DNA of 64,000 nt from JBCBSP01 sp039819095 (GTDB lineage: Bacteria; Pseudomonadota; Alphaproteobacteria; Caulobacterales; Maricaulaceae). The position numbers and the translations under genes are program-made. The notes below the pieces were generated by a model. The model was not told where the DNA came from and made no database searches. It saw nothing but the letters and a program-made list of their open reading frames with translations. The stretch spans positions 154,148-218,147 of the forward strand of contig JBCBSP010000006.1 of NCBI GenBank assembly GCA_039819095.1, given 5' to 3'. Shown here one piece after another: positions 63,863 to 64,000 of this stretch. Positions within the stretch are counted from its first letter, which is position 1; every line of letters starts with the position of its first letter.

Positions 63863-64000
63863 TTAGCCGTCCAGATCGTCGGCCACATCGCCGATGCCGA
63901 GCTCGGCGTCCGCGCCGCGACCGTCGCGGGTCAGGTGGCGTGCGGTGATCGATTCCTCAAGCGCTTCTACCGTGAAGCGGATATCGCCGCGGCCCCATTC
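63863..64000 (-). CDS. C-terminal fragment of an unidentified protein
   Basis: On the minus strand, 45 codons run from the window edge to a TAA at 63863-63865. The sequence is acidic, with R-G-D-I-R-F-T-V-E-A-L-E-E-S-I-T-A-R near the edge and A-D-D-L-D-G at the end. I do not recognise the family from this fragment. It is followed by the 63785-63812 hairpin and then gspE on the same strand, and is probably a separate transcript. Confidence 0.55.
   Translation of the reverse strand, partial: EWGRGDIRFTVEALEESITARHLTRDGRGADAELGIGDVADDLDG

Overview
The window is GC-rich, tightly packed chromosomal DNA from an alphaproteobacterium, most likely of the Caulobacterales/Maricaulales (Hyphomonadaceae or Maricaulaceae-like) group. 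This is inferred from the ruvC-ruvA-ruvB-ybgC-tolQRAB-pal-cpoB-tilS-ftsH order, from a DUF4164-like gene beside zapA with a 6S RNA between zapA and the 5-formyl-THF cyclo-ligase, and from an alphaproteobacteria-type palindromic intergenic repeat. No tRNA, rRNA, transposase, phage gene or CRISPR array was seen.

Region 1 (1-12.8 kb) is housekeeping and lies almost wholly on the minus strand. It holds the tail of an unidentified basic protein, folP, ftsH, tilS, the complete Tol-Pal envelope system (ybgC, tolQ, tolR, tolA, tolB, pal, cpoB) and the Holliday-junction genes ruvC, ruvA and ruvB. Region 2 (12.9-34.4 kb) is mixed. It has a lipoprotein-type alkylsulfatase, a YjhX-family small protein, pgi-tkt, an aldo/keto reductase, cmk and yebC. 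These are followed by a plus-strand envelope-sugar run: kdsB, a histidine-phosphatase-like protein, an O-antigen ligase/polymerase-like protein, an initiating sugar-phosphate transferase, a fructose-6-phosphate aldolase/transaldolase and glmM. Two regulator-led modules follow: a membrane AraC-type regulator with an S41 peptidase, and an XRE/PAS-like regulator divergent from a TonB receptor and a glycerophosphodiesterase. Region 3 (34.4-36 kb) is the fau - 6S RNA - zapA - DUF4164-like block.

Region 4 (36-63.7 kb) is the accessory-looking part. It combines a surface-glycan locus with a nearly complete type II secretion system (T2SS). The glycan locus has GT2, a DegT aminotransferase, glmS, a 1233-residue sulfotransferase/coiled-coil/GT2/GT4 fusion, and a Wzt/Wzm-type ABC exporter. 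A divergent plus-strand operon starts with a sulfotransferase and a 2-oxoglutarate oxygenase and runs into gspJ-K-L-M-C-D-O-I. The remaining T2SS genes (E, F, G, H) are on the minus strand, with a glycosyltransferase and a methyltransferase translationally coupled between gspE and gspF. Further glycan genes sit in the gaps.

The most interesting candidates are the giant fusion, which could be a sulfate-capping, length-measuring chain-modifying enzyme for an ABC-exported polysaccharide, and the interleaving of T2SS genes with glycan-tailoring genes, which could mean a secreted or surface glycoconjugate is built and exported by one co-regulated system. Both are inferences from domain content and gene order.
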